Part shown: positions 55,656 to 64,000 of the stretch, piece by piece | Layout of the letters: each line of letters starts with the position of its first letter | Position numbering within the stretch: the first letter of the stretch is position 1 | From: Trichodelitschia bisporula | Lineage: Eukaryota > Ascomycota > Dothideomycetes > Phaeotrichales > Phaeotrichaceae | Reading direction: 5' to 3' | Length of the DNA stretch: 64,000 nt | Assembly: GCA_010356995.1 (NCBI GenBank) | Contig: ML996701.1 | Span: 3,160 to 67,159, forward strand | Position numbers and translations under genes: made by a program | The notes under the pieces: model-generated | Database searches by the model: none | What the model was told of the DNA's origin: nothing | What the model saw: only the letters and a program-made list of their open reading frames with translations

Positions 55656-58600
55656 ATGTCCGGCTATCCAACACCAGACACGGAGCCACGCTTCAAGCCC
55701 CCGCCGCGCGGGCTCGGCGAAACCACGCCTGACTCCTCGTCGTTGAAAGTTCCCGCCTCCACGACGCCGGAGGGAACACCACCCTCCCAAGACCTCCTCT
55801 CAGACACCCCGCCAAGCCGCACACTCCTCCCCGCCATGGACCTAGACACGCCCCCCTCGCGCAACCCACGCTCTACAACGCCCCTCGACACCCCCCCCTC
55901 GCACAACCCCCTCACGAGAACTTCAAAACGGCGCTCCCGCGGCAAAAAGCGCCCGCCCGCCTCGCCCTCCGACGACTTCGAAGAAACAAACCTACCCGCC
56001 TCCAGCGCGCCCGGCATAACCTACACGCCCGCAACCGACCCGCCGCCCACGCCCACCGTCATCGAAGGGCCCCGCACGCCTCCTATGCCCGCCAAGCTCC
56101 GCCCCGAGCCCCCGTTCGCTGACCGTCTCCGACCGGCCCACAGCGACACGGCATCGGAGCGCAGCACGCCAAGTCCGCCGCTGAGCGAGGTGAGTACGTT
56201 GGAGGATACGCCTTCGCGGTTGGCGCCGGGGGGGGTGTTCAAGAGGCCTAAGCCGCCGCGGAGTGTGCAGGGTAAGGATGGGAGTCCGAGTCCGTTGAAG
56301 AAGGCGGAGCGGCCGAAGAATGACCGGGAACGGACGTGGAAGAAGAGCTTTGATGATAGTGCTAGTCCTGGGGAAGGGGAAGAGGAGGAGGAGGTGAATG
56401 AGACGCCTGCGATGAATGAGGAGGAGCAGAGGGCGTTTACGGGGTTGTTGCCTAAGCTTATGAGCATGAGTGTTGCCATGCCTACCAAGATGCCGTGGAA
56501 GAAGGCGCTGAAGGTGTGGGCGCACAAGCAGCTCCGTATAACCGCGATTGGGGACGAGTTTTTGTACCGGTTTGGGTATCAAATGCTTTGCGCGTATGAG
56601 TCGGAGTGGAGCAGGCGGGAGGAGGCGAGTCTCAAGTTGACAAAGCTGGAGAGGCAGGATCGCACGAAGATGAAGGAGTTCGAGCAGCTGGAGGCGGATA
56701 AAGAGATTCAGCTGGAACAGATTGCAGAGCTCAAGAGACAGAACGCGGATCTGCGGACAAAGAATGCGACGCTTGAAAATAAGCTCGTTCTCGCGCAGGA
56801 GAAGATCAACGATTCGCAAAACAACCGCGGCAAGAATATTGAGGAAGAGGAGGAAGAACAACTGAAGATCGCCCAGCTGACGGAAGAGGTTGAGGCGTCG
56901 ACGAAGATGAACACCGCCCTCAAGATCGAAATGGCGCACGCCCTCCGCGCCCGCGCCCGAGCCGAAGACGCAGCAAAGGCCGCCGAAATCCAGGCCGTGA
57001 CGATGAAGACCCTGGCCCTGCAGTATGGCGAGATGGCCGCGACGTACGAGAAGGGCATGGGCATGGTGGAGCTGGCCGACGGACTGGAGGCCGAGTTGCT
57101 GGAGCACGGCACGAAGCTGGACGCCTCGCGCCAGGCCGAGCTGATGTACATGGACGAAATCGACTCGATGAGGGAGAAGAACAATGAGCTGGTTGCCAAG
57201 ATCGCGGCGCTTCAGGCTGAGAACGAGAACCTGGAGGATCATCTGGATGATGAGAAGGCGAAGTTGGTGATTTGCACTCGGCTTCTTGGCGAGGCGCGCA
57301 AGGAGCCCGATTTGTCCCTCTCCACGGTGGCGGAGATATCCATCAGTCCTCGCGAGGCGGAGCCGCCGTCACGCATTCCGGATACCAGGGACAACGACTC
57401 CGACGCCGCCGATCCGGATGGCGGTCCAACCCTCGTCAACGCGCCGGAACCACCGCCCTTCCAGCCCAGCTCAAAGGGCAAGGCCCCCGTTCAAAAGACC
57501 TTCCAAAACAAGGACTCCGCCTCCAACGATCCAGACGGCGGTCCAACCCTCGTCGACACGCCGGAACCACCGCCCTTCCAGTCTAGCTCAAAGGGCGAGG
57601 CCCCCGTTCAAAAGACCGTCCTGTACGGCGATTATTACATCGCCCGGCATTTAGCAGCCGCTCCCGAACGCATCCGTCTCCGGTATGAAAAAGCAGAGCA
57701 GGTCATCGACAAGGAGTTAGCAGGTGCTTCCGAGGCCATCCGCAACGAGTATAAAAAAACACAGCAGATGATCGTCTTCGCCGAAGCACAACAAGAATTC
57801 ATCCTCCAACAACTAGACGGCATCCCGGACACCAAGGACAACGATTCCGCCTCCAACGATCCAGACGGCGGTCCAACCCTCGTCGACACGCCAGAACCAC
57901 CGCCCTTCCAGCCTAGCTCAAAGGGCAAGGCCCCCGTTCAAAATACGTCCAAGTACAGCGAGTGGGTCGCCGCGCAATTAGCAGCCGCTCCCGAGGACAT
58001 CCGTCTCAAATATGAAAAAGCACAGCAGTTCATCGACAAGGAGTTAGCAGGTGCTTCCGAGGCTGTCCGCAGCCGTTATAAAAAAGCACAGGAGGCGATC
58101 GCCATGGCCGAAGCACACCAAGTATCAATGCTCAAACAACTGGACGGCATCTCAACCGACCACGACGACCTCCGCACCGCCTTAACTGACCTCCGCAAAG
58201 ACCGCCAACCGCCGCAAGACCGCCGCAAGGCCGCCGAGCCCGAACGCCCCAAGCGTGGCATTCTGTGCCCTGGGGATACCATGCAGCAGAACTTGAATCC
58301 CGACTCTCGTCCCGACTTTAATACCAGCGACTGGACGCACGAAGGCAACCTCGAAGAATACGGATTCCCGCCCCAATACCCGCCCATGCCGATTCCCTCC
58401 TCTGCCACGAATCCGTCCCCACCCAACGCCGCCCCACCACGCGCCCCTTCCGCGCCAGCAGAATCATCAAACGCAGCCGGCAAGCGACCCGTCCTCTCTG
58501 ACTCCATCACCGGGCCCGCCCACCCCCCACCCGCTGACCCCTCAACCTACCTCCCCGCCGGCCACATCTCGCGCGAAGATTTCATCCGACTGAGCAAGGA

Positions 58601-60296
58601 ACTCGCCACCAGGCCCGACGCGGGCGTCGCGCAGCGCGAGCTGCACAAGCGCATGGATGGCCAGTGGGGCGAGCCCGCTGCCCCGGCACCTCGCCAGAAC
58701 CAAGACCCCCCCCCCGCCAAACAGCACCCTCTCGACCCGTCCGCCTCCGCGAGCGGGCCCAACGCCGCCCTGCCCGCTGACCCCTCAACCTACCTCCCCC
58801 CCGGCCTAATCTCGCTCGAAGACGTCCACCGACTTCGCAGGGAACTCTCGCTGCGGCCCGACGCGCCCGTCGCGCTGCTCGCGCTGGCCCAGCGCACGGG
58901 GAAGCAGTTCGCCGAGTACATCGCGCTGCGCGAGCTGTACGAGCGCGAGGAGTACGAGCGCACGGGGCAGTGGGGCGCGCCCTACCCCTTTCTCCCACCC
59001 CAGAGCATCGGCCCGGTGCCCGCCAAACACCACCCTCCCGGCCCCTCCGCCCCCACCGCCGGGCCCGACGCACCCCCGCCCGCCGACCCCGCGACGTATA
59101 CCCCCCTCTGGCCTCTCTCGCACGAGGCCGTCGAACGGCATCTCAAGGAGCTTTCCAAGTGGCCGGATGCCGACGTCGCGCTGGGCGAGCTGTACAAGCG
59201 CACGGTGGAGGAGTGGGGCGCGCCTGGGGCCCCGGCGCCGCACAAGAACAAGGACCCGGTGCGCGGGCCGAGGCCGGGTCCGGCTGCGCCGCCGATGGGG
59301 CTGAAGCCCCACCCGTTGACGCATATTTTTGTGCATCCGATGGACCCGCCGTTCCGGATGTTGCTGCCTGATGGGAAGAGTAGGGTCTACTTCCCCGACG
59401 GTACATTCACTGTGCAGCACGAGCGCTGGGCCTGCCCCACCGGTATTAATGCAGGTGGATGGCCAGGTGAATCGAGCGCGGAGGAGGCAATTCGTGCCGT
59501 GGAGCGGGTGTGGGAGATTAGTGCGGCCCTTTCAGACACCGACGGGTCCGAGTACGGGGATGTAAACGACGCCGGCAGGGCTCCTAAACGCGACGGGGGT
59601 CCTCTGCCTGATGGGGTGAACAAACGCAGCAAGGGTGAGAAATCGAGGGCGAGGTCAAGGGGAAGGAGGAGGGATGGGGGGATGAATTTCGATGGCGCTG
59701 GATCTGTTGTGGGTGAGACGGCGGAGCGTGCGTGGGGGACGGTGGATGGGGTCGATGGGTGGACGGGACTTGACGGAAACGACTCTGTGAAGAGTGCGAA
59801 GCGCGGCCGCAGCTCGAAGCCCAAGACGCGCACTCGATCGCGCAGCGTGGGACCGTCGGTACGTGCCTTGTCGCCGGAGAGTGGGCAGGCGCGCGTTGTT
59901 AAGTTCCTCGAATCATTCCGGCGGTCTCGGTCCGCCGATTCTAGTTCTGCTTCTGGCAAAGATTGGGGTCGGAAGCGGCGCGATATCCCTGAGAACGTGT
60001 TCATCCGCCCGGACATCCGCTACGCGCAGCACCGCGCGACGCACATCTGCCTCCCTAAGCCGAACGAATACGTCCTCGCCTCCATCGCTGTCTTTCTCAT
60101 CAGCTGCCTATTCTGGTTCGTCGAGGGCTTGGTCAATCGAGAGCGGGGGTGGACGGTTAGGCCCGGTGTGCTGGGGTATGGCTGGATGGAGGATGATGGG
60201 TATTGGGCGCGGAGGATTGGGGAGTTGGGGAGGGCGGCGGGGAGGGTGAGGTGGCTTGTTGGGCCTGCTGGGAGGGGGCGGTGGATTGGGGTTTGA
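55656..60296 (+). CDS. Large repeat-rich coiled-coil protein with C-terminal membrane span (1546 aa)
   Basis: Single exon from ATG 55656. Residues 1-250 are Pro/Thr/Ser-rich with DTPPSRN-like units; about 260-330 (FTGLLPKLMSMSVAMPTKMP, KVWAHKQLRITAIGDEFLYR) look folded; 330-560 are a long coiled coil. Residues 573-835 hold three copies of a linker (DPDGGPTLVDTPEPPPFQ) alternating with two copies of a helical unit (LAAAPExIRLxYEKAxQxIDKELAGAS). Residues 955-1215 hold three copies of another unit (PADPSTYLPxGxIS...RPDAxVAL...QWG). Then basic Ser/Arg-rich sequence and a membrane span near 1472-1494 (YVLASIAVFLISCLFWFV) close to the end. I recognise no family. The layout suggests a tail-anchored tether or scaffold on a membrane; that is inference. 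Confidence 0.75.
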   Translation: MSGYPTPDTEPRFKPPPRGLGETTPDSSSLKVPASTTPEGTPPSQDLLSDTPPSRTLLPAMDLDTPPSRNPRSTTPLDTPPSHNPLTRTSKRRSRGKKRPPASPSDDFEETNLPASSAPGITYTPATDPPPTPTVIEGPRTPPMPAKLRPEPPFADRLRPAHSDTASERSTPSPPLSEVSTLEDTPSRLAPGGVFKRPKPPRSVQGKDGSPSPLKKAERPKNDRERTWKKSFDDSASPGEGEEEEEVNETPAMNEEEQRAFTGLLPKLMSMSVAMPTKMPWKKALKVWAHKQLRITAIGDEFLYRFGYQMLCAYESEWSRREEASLKLTKLERQDRTKMKEFEQLEADKEIQLEQIAELKRQNADLRTKNATLENKLVLAQEKINDSQNNRGKNIEEEEEEQLKIAQLTEEVEASTKMNTALKIEMAHALRARARAEDAAKAAEIQAVTMKTLALQYGEMAATYEKGMGMVELADGLEAELLEHGTKLDASRQAELMYMDEIDSMREKNNELVAKIAALQAENENLEDHLDDEKAKLVICTRLLGEARKEPDLSLSTVAEISISPREAEPPSRIPDTRDNDSDAADPDGGPTLVNAPEPPPFQPSSKGKAPVQKTFQNKDSASNDPDGGPTLVDTPEPPPFQSSSKGEAPVQKTVLYGDYYIARHLAAAPERIRLRYEKAEQVIDKELAGASEAIRNEYKKTQQMIVFAEAQQEFILQQLDGIPDTKDNDSASNDPDGGPTLVDTPEPPPFQPSSKGKAPVQNTSKYSEWVAAQLAAAPEDIRLKYEKAQQFIDKELAGASEAVRSRYKKAQEAIAMAEAHQVSMLKQLDGISTDHDDLRTALTDLRKDRQPPQDRRKAAEPERPKRGILCPGDTMQQNLNPDSRPDFNTSDWTHEGNLEEYGFPPQYPPMPIPSSATNPSPPNAAPPRAPSAPAESSNAAGKRPVLSDSITGPAHPPPADPSTYLPAGHISREDFIRLSKELATRPDAGVAQRELHKRMDGQWGEPAAPAPRQNQDPPPAKQHPLDPSASASGPNAALPADPSTYLPPGLISLEDVHRLRRELSLRPDAPVALLALAQRTGKQFAEYIALRELYEREEYERTGQWGAPYPFLPPQSIGPVPAKHHPPGPSAPTAGPDAPPPADPATYTPLWPLSHEAVERHLKELSKWPDADVALGELYKRTVEEWGAPGAPAPHKNKDPVRGPRPGPAAPPMGLKPHPLTHIFVHPMDPPFRMLLPDGKSRVYFPDGTFTVQHERWACPTGINAGGWPGESSAEEAIRAVERVWEISAALSDTDGSEYGDVNDAGRAPKRDGGPLPDGVNKRSKGEKSRARSRGRRRDGGMNFDGAGSVVGETAERAWGTVDGVDGWTGLDGNDSVKSAKRGRSSKPKTRTRSRSVGPSVRALSPESGQARVVKFLESFRRSRSADSSSASGKDWGRKRRDIPENVFIRPDIRYAQHRATHICLPKPNEYVLASIAVFLISCLFWFVEGLVNRERGWTVRPGVLGYGWMEDDGYWARRIGELGRAAGRVRWLVGPAGRGRWIGV

Positions 60297-61191
60297 CGGG
60301 GGGGTTGATATCGGGGTGGGGGGGATGGGGATGGGGATATGTGATGGGTACGGTAGTGTTGATGATTTATGTTGAATTTATTGTCGTTTTTTTCGCTGAA
60401 GAGATGGGGCTGAGATGAGGGCCTTCCTGAGTTGCTGGTTCTCTCTGCTAGTGACTAGGTCCATTGTGCTAAGTTGCGCTTTTACTTTTAACCCCGCTTT
60501 GGAGCATACTTAGTCAAGGAAGGGACATGACATAACGCGCTCAGGGCCAAGGGAAGGAGTATTGAAGGACATCGTGTATATATTTCCCGGCGAGACGAGC
60601 GACGCACTGTCGTGGAGATCAGTCCCTTACGGTAGGGTACTTCGATGACTGCAACTCTCTCACGGAACAGCATCTCTCACCCGCGTCTCCGTTACTGTGG
60701 CCAACCTCTTGGACCTTATGGGCTGGCACCCTAAATATCAAGCTCAAGTTGCGAGGCGGCGCTGATTGTCCAGACCGTGACAGTAACCTGCAATATCTGA
60801 TGCCAGCATATTGGCGCAAGGTGATGGGAGGTTGGCTGTGCTTGATGCGGGGGGGAGGGAACGGGGCTATTATGCCTTCTGGAGTCCGCCACTCTTGATG
60901 CTATTTCCCGACGTGCTTTATCTGTGTGCAAAGCACCACTTGCCAATTTCTGGTCTCGAAAATATGTCTTTACGCGGGTAAAAGGACGCGGGGGGATAGT
61001 ATCAAGAGTTGGAGGGTGGATCGGTGACGCCCAAGGGACCACTTCCATAGAAGTCCATGAAGCTACACGCGCCACCCAAGCACCAAACAGGCTGCCAGTT
61101 CCCAAACCGGCATGCAAAAGTCCAGAAAACACCCAAAACTCCAATCCACCCAACTCCCCTACACCACACACAGCTATACAAAGCTCCCCCC
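60297..61191. other. Spacer between converging genes
   Basis: G-rich just after the stop of the large gene (60296-60340). No gene supported. Confidence 0.4.
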
Positions 61192-63266
61192 CTACTTAGC
61201 ATTAACCCCAATCTCATAACCCAACAGCACCTCCGTACTCGCCCCTTCCCACCCGCGATTCCCCGCCGTAGAAATAAGAAACGAGCACGTCGGGTCGATA
61301 TACAACTGGCTAATCACGCCCGTGCGATGGCCGGGCACGATCAGGAAGGGGACGACGGAGTGCCGGGATGCGTCCTGCTCTTTTAAATCGTAGAGGCGGA
61401 GGATGTCGAAGGACGCACTGAGGAACAGGAGGGGGTTAAAACACGGAACCAGAAGTAGTGGAGGGATAGGAGAGGGGGGAGGGGGCTCACCAAATCAAAT
61501 GCTTCCCATTCGGCATCGCCCTCACCGCGGACACCGGGCCACTCCCCGCCGGAAAGCGAAACGTGCGTCTCGGCTCCCTCAACCCCTTGTGCAAACTATA
61601 CTCATCCACAGCATTATTCCTCCTACCAGCGTAAATGAAGTTCCCGTCGGGGCTCCAGCACGCACTCATACACCACGGCGCATTACCCCGTATCCGCGCG
61701 ATCGGGTTGGACATTCGCCTGTCCCAGACGCGAATTGTGCCGTCGATGGACGCGTCGAGGAATGTGCTGTCGCTCATAGCGGGGGCTTCGTGGTTGGACA
61801 CGCCGTTGGTGGAGAGGTAAAGGTCTTCGGCGTGGGGGAGGGGGGCGCGCGCGCCCCCCGCGCTGGCGCCGTTGGTTTGTGGGTTGGCGGCGGGGGGTGG
61901 CTGGACGGGACCCCCTGCGGGGAGCTCGGGGGGTTCGGCGGAGTTGGGCCGCTGCAGCTCGGATTTCATGGCGCGGCTGAACTCGTCGTCGTCGTCGTCG
62001 ACGCCGGGCATGGTGGGCACTTCCATCATGCCGCCCGCCGGGGACCCGAAGAGCGAATCGTTGTCCGGCGAGCCAGGCGCGTCGTCCATGGCGCTGTCCT
62101 GGAGGGTGAGGCCGAGGCCGTTGGTTGTTTGGGTTGTGAACGCGCTGAGGGAGGAGGGCGCGGCGTCGTTGTTGGAACTGAACGTCCCGTTGGTCAGGGG
62201 CGGGGCGCCGGTTTCTTCGGGGACGGGGAGGGAGGATATAGGTCTTGTTTCTAGGGCAGATATTTGCCCGCCTGAGGTTGCGAAGCGCCGCTTTACCTGG
62301 CCCGTGTTCAAGTCCCAGTCCAGGATCGTTTTGTCCCAGCTCCCGCTCAGGGCGGAGCGTTCGTCTTGCGACAGTTTGAGGACGGAGACGGCAGAGGTAT
62401 GTTCGCGCAGACTCGTGATGCGCGTGCCCTCGGAGTGCCGCACGGATTGCACATTGATCGCGCCGGACTCCGTGCCACTCAGCAACCAAAGCGCCTGATT
62501 CTGCACAGCCAGCGAATAAACCGGACTCGGCGGCGGCGGGTCCGCACCCCGCACGGGCGTGCGCAACGGCGTATGTTCCTCGTTTTCCCAGTAACTAAGC
62601 AGAACCCCCGCCTTGGTCACGGAGTCGACGAAGGGATGCCGCTGCGCGACCGTAAGCATGACTTTCCCGTTCGCCGTGTCGGTCCAGTTGAATTTGCGGA
62701 TGTAGCCGTCCGACCCGCCGCTGAAGACCCAGCGCATGTCGGGGGTTGCGCATACGGAGTTGATGGATGTGCCTTGCGGGGCGGCGATGGTGGGGACTAT
62801 GTCGTAGGAGGGTGCCGAGAGGGCTTCGGGGCGGATTGTGGGGCGGTAAGGGAGGGAGGGGGGTGTGGAGGAGTGCGGGGGGAGGGGGGGCATGGGGGCG
62901 AGGTTGGAGGGGCCTGTGGAGGTGCTTGTGGTTTGGGATTGCAGTGCCTGGCTTGAGGATGTGACGGTGGGAAAGGAGCCCGGGGAGGCGTTTTGTCGGC
63001 GGGCCTGCAGGCGGGCGGTAGACGGCGATTCTATCTCGTCGTTGTCATCATCGTCGTCGTCATCGCCCTCGTCGCCTTCGGCCTCGGCCTCGTCGGGTTC
63101 TTCCGCGTCGTTGTCGGCGTCCGGGTCGCCGTCGCCGTCGTCTACGTCGTCCATGTTTTCGTCATTGTCGTCCTCGGAGCTGTTGACCGAGGCTGGGGGG
63201 TTAGCTGCGAAGGCGTACAAGGGGGAGGAACGTACCATTGTCATCGTCGTCGTCAAAACTGGGCAT
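61192..63266 (-). CDS. SPT8: SAGA complex subunit Spt8 (WD40)
   Basis: Three exons (63266-63236, 63192-61491, 61417-61192) with introns of 43 and 73 bp give 652 residues. The very acidic N-terminus (MPSFDDDDDN, then long Asp/Glu runs) precedes a WD40 propeller: SVCATPDMRWVFSGGSDGYI, SVLKLSQDERSALSGSWDKT, STFLDASIDGTIRVWDRRM, and the end VVPFLIVPGHRTGVISQLYI / AGNRGWEGASTEVLLGYEI. That acidic head plus these blades identify Spt8, which contacts TBP within SAGA. A long disordered insertion (about 350-470) splits the propeller. The first and last exons were placed because they restore the family start and finish exactly. Confidence 0.9.
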
Positions 63267-64000
63267 CTTGCGCCTGGGGGGAAGGGGTTGGGGAGTAGGA
63301 GGTGATCCAAAGTTAAAGAGCGGTCGAGAGAGGTCTAAAGAAGGGCCAACGGGTGTCAGTCCAAGTTGACGAGATGGGAGTCGGTAGGTGCGAAGCAAAT
63401 GCAGAGAAGATAGCCAAGTATATAATGAGAGCAAGGGCAGGGAGGCTACCAAAGTTTCGACGCCATGTTAAGACGGGAAGCGCAACCAAGGCCGGCAGAA
63501 TAACATCGCGGCTTCACCGCCCTCTTTTCCCCAGTGGCGCCGCCATGGAAGGTGAGGCGGTGCAACGAGCCTCTCCCGTTCCGGGGTGAAGCGAGCCGAG
63601 CCGTGCACGCCAAGTTTGGCCGGGATGTTCAAACGCAGCCTCGCGTGCTCGCGTCAACTTCTCGCCGGCTTCCTTTCAACGTCACCTGCGGGATCGCGGA
63701 CCGTCTTTACCATCTTTGCCCACCCACTTGGATCTCTGGGTTATGAGATTGTACCTGAGCGAGTTGGGATCATCCATTGGCGTGCTGAGTACTCTTTTTT
63801 TCGGATCACCGGTCGAACCACGATATGCACAGCTCACCGATCGACCCACGAATGCACTGCAAGCATGAACCGTTCATGTCCTGTTACCGGCGATTGGCCA
63901 GTCATTTCATGTTCAGGAGACTTGATCTCAATATGCTGTGGGAGCCATGTGTACTATGACGAGACGACATCAGCCAAGGACGACAGGGAGGGAATTTGGA
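63267..64000. other. SPT8 promoter and spacer to the window end
   Basis: No gene supported. Confidence 0.4.

Noticed and set aside
55992-57242. Minus-strand open frame of 416 codons
   Set aside because: It lies inside the 1546-residue gene, whose frame continues far beyond it; composition is Leu/Arg-rich as in antisense shadows.

Overview
The window is nuclear DNA of a filamentous ascomycete (Pezizomycotina). The evidence is small introns (about 40-125 bp, GT...CTNA...AG), compact intergenic spacing, and a typical fungal gene set: ATG17, NUP82, SPT8, TRS20, RIO1, an X325 copper protein, a T1-type ribonuclease and a NACHT-WD40 remnant. No LTR element, provirus, CRISPR array or secondary-metabolite cluster was seen.

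Layout. 1-5 kb: the 3' end of a Thr-rich GPI-type surface protein, then a decay zone holding a WD40 tail of an NLR-like gene, a broken MOG1 copy and a truncated BET2 copy, followed by short tandem and inverted repeats. 5.3-7.1 kb: a GFA-domain gene converging with an RNA 3'-phosphate cyclase. 7.5-9.1 kb: an array of three related genes for about 57-residue cysteine-rich proteins on the minus strand, two of them open and one without its ATG, with a shared TATA-box leader; then a tRNA-Ser(AGA). 10.6-14.4 kb: RIO1 and ATG17 head to tail. 17-19 kb: an FAD oxidoreductase converging with a secreted ribonuclease. 19.8-27.2 kb: one gene for a disordered protein of about 2460 residues. 29.3-33.7 kb: PdxT/SNO glutaminase, CBP20 and NUP82. 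37.8-39.8 kb: a membrane-anchored glycosidase-like protein. 46.5-51.8 kb: an RBR ubiquitin ligase, an SRR1-like protein and a GPI-anchored X325/Bim1-like copper protein. 54.2-63.3 kb: TRS20 and the mitoribosomal gene MRPL31 (divergent), a 1546-residue repeat/coiled-coil/membrane protein, and SPT8.

The recognised genes are unlinked housekeeping functions (ribosome biogenesis and translation, autophagy, vesicle tethering, nuclear pore, mRNA cap binding, transcription, vitamin B6) and form no pathway cluster. Divergent pairs CBP20/NUP82 and TRS20/MRPL31 share short promoters. Between them lie long gene-poor stretches (33.7-37.8, 40.8-44.7 and 51.8-54.2 kb) with MITE-like inverted repeats and decayed duplications. 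The most novel item is the small cysteine-rich array at 7.5-9.1 kb; the most puzzling is the pair of decayed copies of conserved housekeeping genes at 2.0-4.2 kb. All calls rest on reading the sequence; no database search was run.
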